DNA from: Diplodia intermedia
Taxonomy: Eukaryota > Ascomycota > Dothideomycetes > Botryosphaeriales > Botryosphaeriaceae
NCBI GenBank assembly: GCA_021495925.1
Contig: JAKEKT010000088.1
Location: forward strand, 70,777-134,776
DNA length: 64,000 nt
Direction of reading: 5' to 3'
The notes beneath the pieces are model-generated. The model was not told where the DNA came from, made no database searches, and was given only the letters and a program-made list of their open reading frames with translations. The position numbers were made by a program, and so were the translations under genes. Position 1 is the stretch's first letter. Every line of letters starts with the position of its first letter. Shown piece after piece: positions 53,565-64,000 of the stretch.

Positions 53565-56492
53565 TCAAGCGTACATGTTGCCACTGACTGGCATTTCCAC
53601 CGGGCCGTTGGAAAGCGCACAGTGTCCGACCACCGGGTGATGTTCAGTTTCGAACTCCTCGCCCGGGATGGCTCCCCACATGAGTGGTTGACGCTCGGAT
53701 GTGCCGTCGGGGCCATGGCATGCGGCGGAAATGGCCGCGCTGCAGCTGCCCGCGAGAGGGATCCCCGGCTTGAGCTTGCGGATGCCCAAGGCTGCGATGG
53801 AAAGCATGAACAAAACGCCGACAAGAAGCGTGATTATCATGCCGAGAGGTGAGTAGCCGCAAGTGATGGCACTCGTTCCGTCGTCATTGTAGCCCCCTCT
53901 CGCATCTTTACCATCCACTTTGACGAGGAAGATACTCTGGGAGATGATCCAGTGGAGTGAGCTGGAAAACAGCATGAGCGGGATGGCTATGCGGTAGGGA
54001 ATTTGCAGGAAGTACGTGGAGCGCTGGCTGCCCTGGGGCCGGGAGACGCGTAATGCGGCGGGCCGGTAAGCGTTATGGGACCATTCCTCGGCGAGAGAGA
54101 GATTGGTGACCAGGGCGTTGACGAGGAAGTAGATAGCGGAGAGGATGGCTTGAGGAGAGTTGGCAACCAGCACGGTTGACACCACGGCAGAGTCCCCCGA
54201 TGAAGGTAGGGTCCAACTTATCAGATTGTACGGGCCCGCAGTTCCAAGGCCCAACCCCCAGATGGACGCAAAACTTCCACGATCGTACTCTGTTTGTAAT
54301 ACCATCACTGCGTATCCAAGAAGGCTGCTGATTGTCACCAAGCTTGCTAAGATCCTATATTGTGTCAGTCTGTGGTCTCTTGATATGGTGTAACAATGGT
54401 AACATGAGAAAAAGATAGGATGGCTCTGAAATCTCGCCATCAGAGTTTATAAGAAGACGATTATCCACTTTGGGCTCTCGCTCCGGAGTGAGGCGCAGGA
54501 GTCTTCTGTTTTTTCCATGAAACGGTGAAAACGCACGCCTAATGAGTGCGATGAGAGGTAAAATCACTGAGATCGTGAAATAAGCAGTCAAAGAAGGTAG
54601 CATACTTACAAAGAACCGGCGAGAATCCAACGAGTTTTGCCTGCAGCTAATCCCATTCGATCTTTTTCCCCTTTAAACGCCTTTGGAAGTAGCAATCTGC
54701 GCGAGAGCCTTGTGGCGATGGTAAAAGATTGAGAGAAATCTGCCTTGGTAAGTAGACACATTCCTCTGGTTGTCGGATCACGTTTCCGTATGATAGAAGC
54801 TGCTGCATCACCAATCGTGATCAAGGGGCTATCCAGGATTTTCAAAGCAACGATGATGAGTACGACAGATTTCTAGGGAATTGTTAATTATACATATCAT
54901 GCGCCAGACTACGTTTACTTACGATTGCGTTGAATACAATCACGACGCTCAACAGGCTCTTTGCGACATTCAAAGCACATCCGTGCTCCATCTTTTCGCT
55001 AATGCAATAGTCGACGTTGAATCCCCAAACAGCCCATTCCGAACCATTAGATCTGACTGTTTGCCAATATCCGTCTTGGCACAGGGGTGTTGGTAAAGGT
55101 TCCTGAAGAACATAGCTTCCGTTCTGGGAGCATATCCAGTTGAACATGTAGCCATCTTCTGATGCATCTTTAGCTGTAGCAAAGCCAGTATAAGGGTAGA
55201 TAGATAAGAGGGACGAGTTGTCGGCGCAACTCACTACGCGCTGGTCGCTGTCGACTAGCGGGTATGACGAGTTGGCTTCACATTGGAAAGAGTGCCACAT
55301 ATCTGTCTGTGTAATATCCAGATCCATGTTCTGGTTTTCGCGAGGCAAAGTAGATGTGACTAGGATAACGTTGCGGCGATCGTGAAGGGGTGACTTCGCA
55401 TAGTCTTGAATGCAGTCTGAACTCTCACGACGTTCGAAAAAGGACCCATTTTGTGGCAATCCAAGACGTTTTATCCTTGACTGAATGAGGTAGGGGTTGT
55501 ATGGATAATCCCAAAGAAGAGGCCTCGTAGTCTCATTTTGATTTGACCGTGCCACCGTAGGGGTTCCCTGATCGAACGCCTGTGTGTCAAACCACCCCCC
55601 CTTTTGAAAATCTTCTGTGGCGAAGTACACATCGTAAGAGTTGTTTTCGATTGAAACGAAAAAGGTTGAGTTGTAACTGAAGGCGGTTAGCCATGAGAGC
55701 ATTACACTTTTCCACGCGGTGCAGGATATTTACAGAAGGTGTAGCGGGGCAGAAGATATCGCCAGCAGGCACCAATATAATGATTTGATGGGTCTGATAA
55801 AGCGGAAGTTCCTTGGGCTGGGGATACCGATGTCGAGCCACGTGCCCCTGCGATGGGCTCGGTCTACATCTGCTCGTGTGGGAGCGGAGAGACACTGCAT
55901 GCAGTAGTTACTCGCACCGAGAAGAAGGGTACTGATGGCGTTGATAGCAAGATGGATCCCGAGCTGGAGATGTTCCATTTCGGAGCAGTCTCCCTTCCGG
56001 ATCGTCGCAATGCCCGATTGATGGCCATGTTTGTGGTCGGCCATCGCGGATGTGACGGCGAGGACGACGATGTTGGTGACCAGAGTGCACACACTCAAGA
56101 CTGCACCCATGGATACTCCAAAACGCCAGCCTTTGGGGACTCGCCGGGCCAATCGTGCGAATAGTTTGTTCAGGCGTGATTTCAGCGATGCATAATCCTT
56201 TCTGGGACCACTTGGCTCCTCCACTTCAGAACCATGCTGAAGAAGAACGCGCATGTCGTCTTCAGAGGGACCAGGATGTGGACCGGCGGAAGGCGCTTGC
56301 TCCTGAGATTCAATATCGGAAATATCGTCATCTGCCCCTCTCGAACATCGGCCGGACTGAGTAGGTCGATTGTATCCACCGCCGTAAGGCTGTATGGATA
56401 ATAGTTCAATGCTGAAAATTACGTTGTCTTAGCATCTAGCCACCTGCTCTGGATGTTGGCCATGCTTACTCTGGACTTGACTCATTCATCAT
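53565..56492 (-). CDS. DUF6536-family multi-pass membrane protein
   Basis: Five exons: 56492..56470, 56411..55734, 55676..54923, 54872..54610 and 54354..53565; 835 aa. Each junction restores phase and sense: SSP|DIELL, APLHL|LYNSTFFV, VFNAI|KSVVLIIVALKILDS, WILAGS|LILASLVTISS. The N-terminus is soluble and Gly/Asp-rich. The DUF6536 segment begins GWRFGVSMGAVLSVCTLVTN and includes CMQCLSAPTRADVDRAHRRG and RNFRFIRPIKSLYWCLLAISS. A large extracytoplasmic loop with many N-x-S/T sites follows, then a helix, GDAAASIIRKRDPTTRGMCL, and four C-terminal membrane segments (SLLGYAVMVLQ, AILSAIYFLVNALV, IAIPLMLFSSSLHWIIS, MIITLLVGVLFMLSIAALG). The final intron is 255 bp, unusually long here. Function unknown; plasma-membrane location likely. 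Confidence 0.88.
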
Positions 56493-57382
56493 GCGCGGAG
56501 GGATCAGTATCAAAAGTTTGAGCAGCAGAGAGAGAAAATGGCTTGAGAAAACTGGGGAGTGGGAGATTGGATTCAGAGCTGAGCTGCGCAAGACAGTATC
56601 CCCCAAGGCTTCAGCTCGTCCTCCGTTACACCAGGATTTCTGGTGTGACCGTTACATCAAGGGCTGGTGTGATGCCGAGCCTTGCGAGGAGCAAGTGGCT
56701 TGTCCAGTTTCGTGGTTGGAAGCCTGACTGCTCACCGCTTAGCTCGCTCGCCGGCCCTATGCAGCATTTCTGATAATGTTCCTCATGCCTGTCAGTAATA
56801 TCAGTTCTTTCGTCGCCTTTGTAGTACAGGAAAACACAGAACCGAAATGGACAACAGCCCTACGTCATTAGCTAACTGTTTAGGTGTAACTTCAGCATGA
56901 AGACAAGCGTGAGACGAACGTCGGTCTTTTGTGGTCATGGAGTGCTTTAATTATCGGGAGCAGATGTAGAAAAGCAACTAAGACATCGCACTAAAATATT
57001 GAGAAGAATGAGCAAATGCAGAGCGCGAGTAAGAACTGGCAGGCAGATTGAAAATTCGAAGATCGGGTGGGACGGCAGTTGCAGTGATAAAGTAGCAACT
57101 CATCCGTAGTTGGGACATCACTCCAGACGATGCTGTCGAAACAACAGATAGCCTGAAGCTCCCACAGCTACCTTCTCAGCGTGAGCGCGTCGTCCTGACG
57201 TCGAGGCAGCCACGAGCCGCAACCAAAGGCAGGCAAGAACAACCCAGCAAGCCCCATCACTCACTTGTCCACCCATCCACCTCTCTCACTCTCACATCCC
57301 CCATCCACTCGCCCATCGTTACGCCCATCATTACGTCCCAAGATATCAACATCCCCACCCGCCGCTCATTCAACCACGCACC
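56493..57382. promoter_or_regulatory. Divergent promoter region
   Basis: About 890 bp between the DUF6536 start and the zinc-binding protein start. No TATA box or coding signal is clear; short open frames on the plus strand are not supported. Confidence 0.45.
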
Positions 57383-58573
57383 ATGTCGGACGCCGAGCCC
57401 ACGAAGACGTGCTTCAAGTGCGGGCAAACCAAGCCCGCCGACGACTTCCCGATTGAGCTCTCGGACGTGATACCTCCGGAAATCATCGTGTGCTACGAAT
57501 GCGTCGTTGGTGATGCTTGGGTCCAAAGAGGCCTGTCATCGCTGCTGACGCTCTCTTCTTTATGCAGGCCGTATCGCAAGCCCTCGACGACCCCGCGGCG
57601 CACGCATCAGACACTGCCGGCGACGCCGACGCCGACGCCGACGCAACGCCGCGAGAAGGGCAACACCAAGATGGTGGTGATGGCAGTGCGGTGGGAGAAG
57701 ACGACGGGGGTGACGTCTGTGAGGACATCGAGGATACGTCGTCGGAAAAAACCATCAGGGCTAGCACATATCATCAGCGGCCTACGGAAACAGACTCAGA
57801 GGACCTGAATCGAGCAGACAGTACGGACGAAAACGAGGCCAACGGAGCTATAATGCGCAATATAATAGCAATCAGGGAAAGGATATTGGCGAAGCTCACA
57901 GTGGGGGCGTTGCGGACGGAGCGCATCACGCAGTTGCAGGAAGAGTGTGAGGTAAGTCGGTGGGAGCTTACAGCATCTGCGCCGTCAGTTGTGTTGTTTG
58001 ACGGGGCTACCAGGAAGTGGAAGCTCCATCACACTGGGCATTGCTGAGTGTTCGAGACAGGCCCTGATCAGGGGGTGCGATCTCCTCATCCGCTCTCGAG
58101 CCTTCAACAGCGCGCTATCCTCACCACGATCTTCAAGCAGCGAGTCCAACACGACCGCAGCCCAAACCCTAGAGCCTGTCCACAACCACTCAGAAGCGTT
58201 GAGGCCACCGCCTCTTGCAGCCCGTCGCTCCACACTGAGAAGCAGCGTGCGTGACGAGGTCCTGAGGGCCCGCCGTAGCCCCGACGATAATGCCGACTCA
58301 CTCACAACCAACGCCGGAGATTTCCCCAGACCACCGCCACCTGCCCTTCTTCTCGGAAACGGCCTCGCGGGGGTGAACCGCAACCGGGAGCGACGCATCC
58401 TCAGAGTTCGGACCATACCACCACGACTGTGGTTTCCCACGTCAAGCCGTCCTTTAGCTCGCATCGAAAATTTGCCCCCTGCTGCCGGGACAACGGGGAC
58501 GGATCATGGCTATGAGACGGGGTCTACAGATTCAGCCGTCAGCAGTGGTCCGTGGTTTGCGAGACGCAGATGA
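57383..58573 (+). CDS. Zinc-knuckle, acidic, coiled-coil protein of unknown function
   Basis: Preferred model: exons 57383..57505, 57568..57951 and 58061..58573, all phase 0; 339 aa. The N-terminus has a four-cysteine zinc-binding pattern, CFKCGQTKPADDF followed about 18 residues later by CYEC. Then come an Asp/Ala-rich acidic stretch, a coiled-coil-like segment (IIAIRERILAKLTVGALRTE, ITQLQEECE) that continues smoothly across the second intron into ALIRGCDLLIRSRAFNSAL, and a Pro/Arg-rich tail. The second intron has one clear donor (GTAAGT at 57952) but competing acceptors. Using 58013 ends the protein at 58067 (186 aa); using 58060 opens the long tail, whose amino-acid composition looks coding. 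The first donor (GTTGGT) is weak. The family is not recognised. Confidence 0.6.
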
Positions 58574-60763
58574 AGATGCCCGAGAGACGTTCGTACCTGG
58601 GTAGGTATGTACAGTACATACAATATCCCGGAGCCTAGGCCGGTAAGGGAAATACGCAGCACTTATTGTTTCGGTCTTTTTAGCATCGTTCTTTCTCCCA
58701 AGGACAAGGCAGGGGAGGTGGACGCAATCAGGTGGGTTTGGCGCCCTCGCAGTCAGTAGTTCGAGAGGGTCAGTAACAGCAGTGCGAGTAAATCCGACCA
58801 AATTCTTTCCAATACACACGGTCTCCCCAAATGGGCGAGTGCGTCTTGAGCTCCTTGCATCGGAGATGTGGATTCATGATGGTTCCGTCTTGCCGTGTCT
58901 TCCAGTGGAAACGGCAGCCTTTCGTCCGTACCGACAGCTTCGCAGAATCGAGCACCGCGTACCGGTGAAAGAGTGAAAGAGGCGAGTGCAGGGCGCAGTC
59001 GAAAAGCACGAGGCGGTCCGGCGGTCCGCGCAGCTCTCGTCCCGTTTTGCCTCGCCCGAAGGGTAGAAAACGCAAGACGATCAGCCGCACCATGCATAGC
59101 CGCCAAACAAGCAGCTGACGACCACTTACAATAGAACAGGCGCCGCATCGCGGATACGAGCATTTGGCGACATTAATGGAGACACTTCTGGAGAGGAAAC
59201 GAATCATGGGGTTGTTGATCTTTTACACCATGGCCACAACTGCTTCTACTGTAAAGGGAACATCCCGACTGCTTACCTACCAGGCAAACCACCGGCACTA
59301 TTGCAGTCCACGGGACCCTGCAATCGCCGTTCGGCACATTCGGCAGTCGGAGTCTCCGATGAGCATGTCAGACCCGCTGGGCTGGGAAAAGGGCGTATGG
59401 ATCGGGCTACGGGACGGCCGCAATCGACTGGACTCTCTATCAATCCTTCTGGAAAACGTCCGGCCGATAAGGGTCGGGCGGCCGTGAGCAATATGGGGAG
59501 ATTGGGGATCGAAGTGGAGACAGATGATGGTTGCATGAAAAAAAAGAAGAGATGTGGGTAAAGCGGATTGAGCAGGCGCGCGGCTCTCTCCATCCAACCG
59601 GAAGGCTGGAATTGAGGGGCGAGGACTGAAAAAAGGGTTCTCTCTCCTTCGGCTGCCGGTGACGTTATCCGCAGGATCAAGGCCCCCAGGATCCCGCCAG
59701 ATGTTTGGAGAGACGGGCCTCGGGCTGGTTGCGGCGCTTCATGCGTTGTTCCTATACGATCTGGTGGTTGGCAGAAACGGAGTTAAGGCGCGGAGGCACG
59801 GCACGGCGCAGTGAGGACCAAAAAGAGACAGGCGAAGATGCCAGGAAATCCTAGCGTTTGACCAGCGGTCTTGGACGGGGTGCTGGCGATGCTCGGCGCG
59901 GAGGAGGGGTTGCGAAGCGCCGGGTCGGGTCAGGTCAGCGGTGCATGGGGCGGCGATGATCGTTGCCGTTGTGCAGCTGGTGTGGAGAAACGGAGATGAC
60001 TGAGGGAGACGAGAAAGGAGGCTGAAGGAGCCCGCCCTCGGCGCTCGCTTCCGGGCGGCCCTGCCCTGCGCTACGGACGAGAATAGGAGCCCTATACTGT
60101 GGGCGCTATATGTCGGGCGGCATGAATGACGGGGACCATCGCAATGACGACGACGCCGGCTGCTTCGGGACACGCCGCGTTGTTGCCGGGCAGAAAAGCA
60201 TGCGCTGCGGCAGTCGAGCAACAATCGGGAAACGGGCGGCGCGGCGTCATTGGTGGAGAATGGCGGCGGTGGGCGTGAAACGAGTTGGACGGGATGGCGA
60301 TGTTTGAGCTGTAAAGTTGAAACGCAGACGGGGCGCTTTGTAGGCGAGGCCGGCTGTGGTTGGCGCAGGCCCCTGCCAATCCCGGCCGCCCATCACCCAC
60401 TGCCGCTTCTGGACTCAACTGCCACTCCACCCACTCGCCCGCCGCCCATCACGCCCGCAGCCAGGCCCAGCAATCTCCGCGTGCACAGCTAGCCGACCCG
60501 GCTTGAAACTGGGCGATGGCTCCCCGCCGCGCTGGAGTCGTTGCCGCCGCCGCATATAACAGCAGCACCTCAGCCCGTGAAACATGTTTTTTCTCATCAG
60601 CCTTCTTGCTCTGAACACTTTCTCTCTCTCCTCATTCGTGGTCGCTGTGCGTCACTCTTTTTGATTGCTCTGCATTCGTCCCTTCGTTGCCCAGGTGGTA
60701 TCTATCATTCCTTCAGACACAGCCTTCGATCAACCCTTCTCGAGAACTTCTTCCTCCGCCACC
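58574..60763. promoter_or_regulatory. 2.2-kb region upstream of the AA9 gene
   Basis: Non-coding as far as can be seen. A CGCATATAAC TATA-like element near 60550 lies about 210 bp upstream of the LPMO start. The following ~200 bp are CT-rich, as is common for fungal 5' UTRs of strongly expressed secreted enzymes. Degenerate CreA-type SYGGRG motifs occur but are too frequent to interpret. Confidence 0.4.
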
Positions 60764-61831
60764 ATGCAGTTCAGCCTTGCCACGATCGCGGCCGTTGCCG
60801 CCATGGTCCCGAGCATCTCGGCCCACTACTGCTTCAACAAGCTGATTGTTGACGGCGCCGTCGTCGACTCGGAGCCCTACCAATACGTCCGCCAGAACAC
60901 CAACGCCAACTCGCCCGTCACCGACGTGACCTCCAACGCCCTCCGCTGCAACGTCGGCGGGCTCGACAGCGGCAGCACCACCAAGACCAAGGAGGTCGCC
61001 CCCGGCGCCGAGGTTGGCTTCGCCCTCGACTCGACCATCGGCCACCCCGGTCCTCTCCAGGTCTACATGTCCAAGGCCGACACCACCGCCGCCTCCTACG
61101 ACGGCTCCGGCGACTGGTTCAAGGTCTACGAGATGGGCCCCGGCGAGATCACCGACGAAGGCCTGCAGTGGTCCTCCAACGGAATCTCCAACTTCACCTT
61201 CCCGCTGCCTGAAGAGACGCCCGCCGGCGAGTACCTGCTCCGCGTCGAGCACGTCGGTCTCCACGGTGCCTCCGAGGTCGGCGGCGCCCAGTTCTACATC
61301 TCGTGCGCCCAGATCAAGGTCACCGGCTCCGGCTCCGGCTCGCCCGCGCCCACCGTCAAGATCCCCGGCGTCTACACCGGCGAGGAGCCCGGCCTGAAGA
61401 TCAACATCTACTGGCCCATCCCCACCAACTACACCATGCCCGGCCCCGCCGTCTGGCCCGAGGGTTCCGGCGAGGCTTCGTCCTCCGCCGCCGCCACCCC
61501 CGCCGCCACCCCCGCCAGCTCCGCCGCCGCCGTTGCCAGCTCCGCCGTCCAGGCCGTCGCCGTCTCGACCCCTGACGCCGCCGTCCCGACTCCCCAGGTC
61601 ATCTCCACCCCGATCGTCGTCCCCACCCCCGCCGCCACCCCTCTCTTCACTCCCCCCTCCAACGGCGGCGCCGGTGCCGTCCCCACCCCCGTCACCACCC
61701 CCAGCACCGGCACCGGCAGCTCCGTCCAGAAGTACGGCCAGTGCGGCGGCTCCAACTTCAAGGGCAGCAGCGAGTGCGCCTCCGGCCTCACCTGCAAGGC
61801 CTGGAACGACTTCTACAGTCAGTGTTTGTAA
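60764..61831 (+). CDS. AA9 lytic polysaccharide monooxygenase with C-terminal CBM1
   Basis: A single exon of 355 aa. Signal peptide MQFSLATIAAVAAMVPSISA is followed directly by His21 (HYCFNKLIVDG), the mature N-terminal copper-ligand histidine. Other AA9 features: the second-His region STIGHPGPLQVYM, YDGSGDWFKVYEMGP, the C-terminal core GEYLLRVEHVGLHGASEVGGAQFYISCAQIKV with axial Tyr and conserved Cys. An Ala/Pro/Ser/Thr linker (~245-315) leads to a fungal cellulose-binding module at 322-355 (QKYGQCGGSNFKG, CASGLTCKAWNDFYSQCL) with the usual four Cys. AA9 enzymes oxidatively cleave cellulose or hemicellulose with copper and an electron donor. The start ATG (CCGCCACCATGCAG) is well placed. The long antisense frame over this gene is a GC-composition shadow. 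It lies convergent to the GH43 at the right edge. Confidence 0.96.
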   Translation: MQFSLATIAAVAAMVPSISAHYCFNKLIVDGAVVDSEPYQYVRQNTNANSPVTDVTSNALRCNVGGLDSGSTTKTKEVAPGAEVGFALDSTIGHPGPLQVYMSKADTTAASYDGSGDWFKVYEMGPGEITDEGLQWSSNGISNFTFPLPEETPAGEYLLRVEHVGLHGASEVGGAQFYISCAQIKVTGSGSGSPAPTVKIPGVYTGEEPGLKINIYWPIPTNYTMPGPAVWPEGSGEASSSAAATPAATPASSAAAVASSAVQAVAVSTPDAAVPTPQVISTPIVVPTPAATPLFTPPSNGGAGAVPTPVTTPSTGTGSSVQKYGQCGGSNFKGSSECASGLTCKAWNDFYSQCL

Positions 61832-62722
61832 TGGGGATTGACTCTCCAAATCAACGTGGTTGTGCAAGAAAATTTGATGGGTGATGACATTTTGGAATGG
61901 GGTTGAGGTTTGGTGAAAAAATACATCGCGGGCTTCTTTTGCTTTCGGAAGACGCGAGCGCGCCCCCTCTGGTTTTGTACAGTTTTGGAACCATGGGCTG
62001 TTCTTTTTATTCTCGAGAAATTCTTTGTAAATATGGTGGTGTTGATCGAATATACCGTATGAGGAGAGACGAACAATTGTTCAGTGCTACAGATTTGCAT
62101 TGTGACCAGGAAACTGCGTGAGATGTTGGGACAATAAAGTGTCTCGTGATAAGTGTTTCTGTTGAGTGAAGTATTCCTTCTTAGGCCCTGAGTCACTTGT
62201 AACATGGGTTGCTCACCGCGTGATCGTTGTTGAACCCGGAACCGTCTTCGCCTTAAACAACATCAACATTGGAAGTTTCACATCAATCGTTAAACGCTCA
62301 CAGTATTGGAAGCGAAAGGATAACGCAAAACAATTTAACTTTTTGGGTCTTCCCCTCTTGGTAGCCACAGTGGCGTAGCTGGCAGTCAGAATGAAGTATC
62401 CCACAACGATGCAGCGCATCATCTACTTCCAATCAGCGTCAGAATCAACAACCTTCATCGGGAGCAACAATAAGGTCAAATGAATTACCACATCAGTAAT
62501 GCTAACAATGGTCGACAGTGCTGCCCGTTTTCGGGACGGTCGTTCTGAGTTTCTCCACTTCCTGTTCCGCCTTTCAACTGCAACTGTAGTCTTCAATGGT
62601 GACTTTAAGTACGAACACGACATGATCATACACATATAGACCCCCCTAGGCAGTTGGATTATTGAGACATTCCACCCATACCCGAATTCTCAGAGATCAC
62701 CTTAGCCTACCTTCCTCCTCTT
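61832..62722. other. Convergent 3' flanks, AT-richer, no gene seen
   Basis: About 890 bp between the LPMO and GH43 stops. It is noticeably more AT-rich than the flanking genes. Short open frames on both strands have no domains. Confidence 0.5.
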
Positions 62723-64000
62723 TCACTTCGGCGTTGATGGCACAATCTCAGTATCGCTGATCTTCTGCCCCTTGCCTTCGTACCTCCATCTGCTAATGTA
62801 CGCCGGCGTCTTTCCATCGCCGCCATTGCTCGTTGCATAGACTCCTACCAAAGTGCCTGCGACAGGGTCAAGATGAGTCCACGAGACGAGATGCAAGAAC
62901 ACTTACCGGTAAAAGGACCAGTACCGCCGCTCAAAATCGTAGCCGGCGCCTGAGAAACGATCCGTTCTTCGCCGACGCCATCCGACGGGCCAGCGGAGAA
63001 GGTGTAATGCGTATCGTCGAGCGCGCGGACACGCAACCGCACCGACCGGCCAGCTCCCAACCACGCCTCGGGCACGGGCTCGACGACGGTCTCCGGCGCA
63101 GGCCCTTCATTGTTACCCGTCCCGCTGACCCGGAATCTCAGATGAGGCGCCAGCTTGGTCGACCGATTCCCCGAGGCCCGCAGAAGCACGACGCCGAGAT
63201 CCAGATGCTGGTGCTGCGTCAAGAACGCCGTCACGCCGGCCTCTTCCTCCTCCTCCGCCCCCGCCGCCGCCCCCGCCGCCGCATCCACGCGCACATCGAC
63301 GCTGAAATCGAACAGCGTATCCGTCTGCCTCCTCCCGACAAACGCGATCCCGTCCGCGGGCCGAAAGTCCGGGCCGCCGCCCGTCAGGTTCGCCCTCGAC
63401 GGGGCCAGCCGCAGCGCGTGCGGCGCCTCCTCCGGGGCCACCGCGAACGCGGCCTCGGGCGGGAAGCGCCAGTGCAAGAAGTTCCTTGGAAGCTTCCCTC
63501 CGGGCGCGAAGTCGACGACGTCGGGGTCCCCGACGAACGGGCCGTCGCCGGGCAGGTCGCGCGAGCGCGGCGGCAGCGGCCAGCCCTCCATGCGCCCCTT
63601 CACCGGCGACTGTGGCACCGGCCACTCGCCCGCGCTCCCCCACGACGCGGGGAACAGCACCGTCTCCCTGCCCATCGGGTAGTTGGCCCAGGCCGGCCCG
63701 GAGCGCGTGGCCAGCGCGACGCCCCACCAGCTGCCGCGCGCGTCGCGGAACAGGTCCGCGTGGCCGACGGTCTGGAAGTACTCGTCGGTGCCGCTGTTGG
63801 TCAGGATGGGGTTGCCGCCCTCGTAGGCGTCGTACGGGCCCGACACGTTGCGGGAGCGCGCGATGACCTCGCTGTGGCCCAGCTCCGTGCCGCCCTCGGC
63901 GATCATCAGGTAGTATTGCCACCCACCGTCGCCGTCGTCGTCGTCGTCGTCGTCCTTCCGCGCGTACACGTGCGGGCCCTCCGGGCTGGCGCCGCCGGTG
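62723..64000 (-). CDS. Glycoside hydrolase family 43, xylosidase/arabinosidase type (3' part, cut by window edge)
   Basis: Exons visible: >64000..62907 and 62856..62723, joined in phase 1 across a 50-bp intron (PFTG|TLVGVYATSNGG). The N-terminal propeller blades lie outside the window. Readable signatures include SPEGPHVYARK (EGPH carries the general-acid Glu), YYLMIAEGGTELGHSEVIAR, NPILTNSGTDEYFQTVGHADL and SWWGVALATRSG. They are followed by the C-terminal beta-sandwich (FLHWRFPPEAAF, TDTLFDFSVDVRVD, VVLLRASGNRSTK, HYTFSAGP) and the closing GTLVGVYATSNGGDGKTPAYISRW motif. This fits the beta-xylosidase/alpha-L-arabinofuranosidase group. Two low-complexity inserts stand out: seven Asp after YARK, and an Ala/Glu stretch (AAAGAEEEEEAG). 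Whether it is secreted cannot be told without the N-terminus. Confidence 0.92.

Noticed and set aside
57952..57988. A 37-bp intron option in the zinc-knuckle gene
   Set aside because: It is in frame but too short; the 109-bp alternative reaches the same frame with a more usual length.
60713..61867. A 384-codon open frame antisense to the AA9 gene
   Set aside because: It is a GC-rich shadow: Gly/Ala/Asp/Val-biased, no domains, and exactly covers a well-supported LPMO gene.

Overview
The window is nuclear DNA from a filamentous ascomycete (Pezizomycotina). A Dothideomycetes-like genome would fit, but the class is inference. The evidence: genes on both strands without operons; short GT-AG introns (about 47-119 bp, usually with a CTAAC or CTGAC-like branch site); typical fungal proteins (SIN scaffold Cdc11, Erb1, Prp5, CK2 beta, a WDR48 homologue, a DUF6536 membrane protein, an AA9 cellulose-oxidising enzyme with a CBM1, GH43 enzymes); a decayed NACHT gene; and a repeat with RIP-like transitions. 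Intron positions below were set by eye from splice motifs and reading-frame continuity.

Region 1-8.4 kb: the 3' part of a glycine-rich GPI-anchored surface protein whose exon plus intron is tandemly duplicated; a mutated tandem repeat; a double-BTB protein with a C-terminal WW domain; and a DEAD-box-like protein that has lost every catalytic motif. Region 8.4-20.5 kb: the huge cdc11/nud1 scaffold gene, divergent from a disordered basic protein, then a gene-poor stretch with an NLR/NACHT relic. Region 20.5-27 kb: CK2 beta, a possible tiny secreted peptide, a six-finger C2H2 factor with a periodic cysteine array, and a small myristoylated protein. Region 27-39.7 kb is a housekeeping block: prp5 and erb1 (divergent), a bHLH factor, and a seven-exon WDR48-type deubiquitinase cofactor.

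Region 39.7-52 kb is gene-poor. It holds a single gene, for a Pro/Tyr-rich protein with a metallothionein-like cysteine knot, flanked by non-coding stretches of 7.2 kb and 4.0 kb. Region 52-64 kb is secretory and accessory: a secreted GH43, a five-exon DUF6536 membrane protein, a zinc-binding coiled-coil protein, an AA9 LPMO with CBM1, and the 3' end of a second GH43 (xylosidase/arabinosidase type) cut by the window edge.

The clearest functional grouping is plant-cell-wall degradation at the right end: AA9-CBM1 convergent with a GH43, and another secreted GH43 about 8 kb away. The rest is a mix of conserved core genes (splicing, ribosome assembly, septation signalling, CK2) and lineage-specific genes. 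The observations most worth following are the exon-intron minisatellite, the pseudo-helicase, the NLR relic, the in-frame stopless introns in prp5 and the bHLH gene, and the cysteine-array zinc-finger protein.
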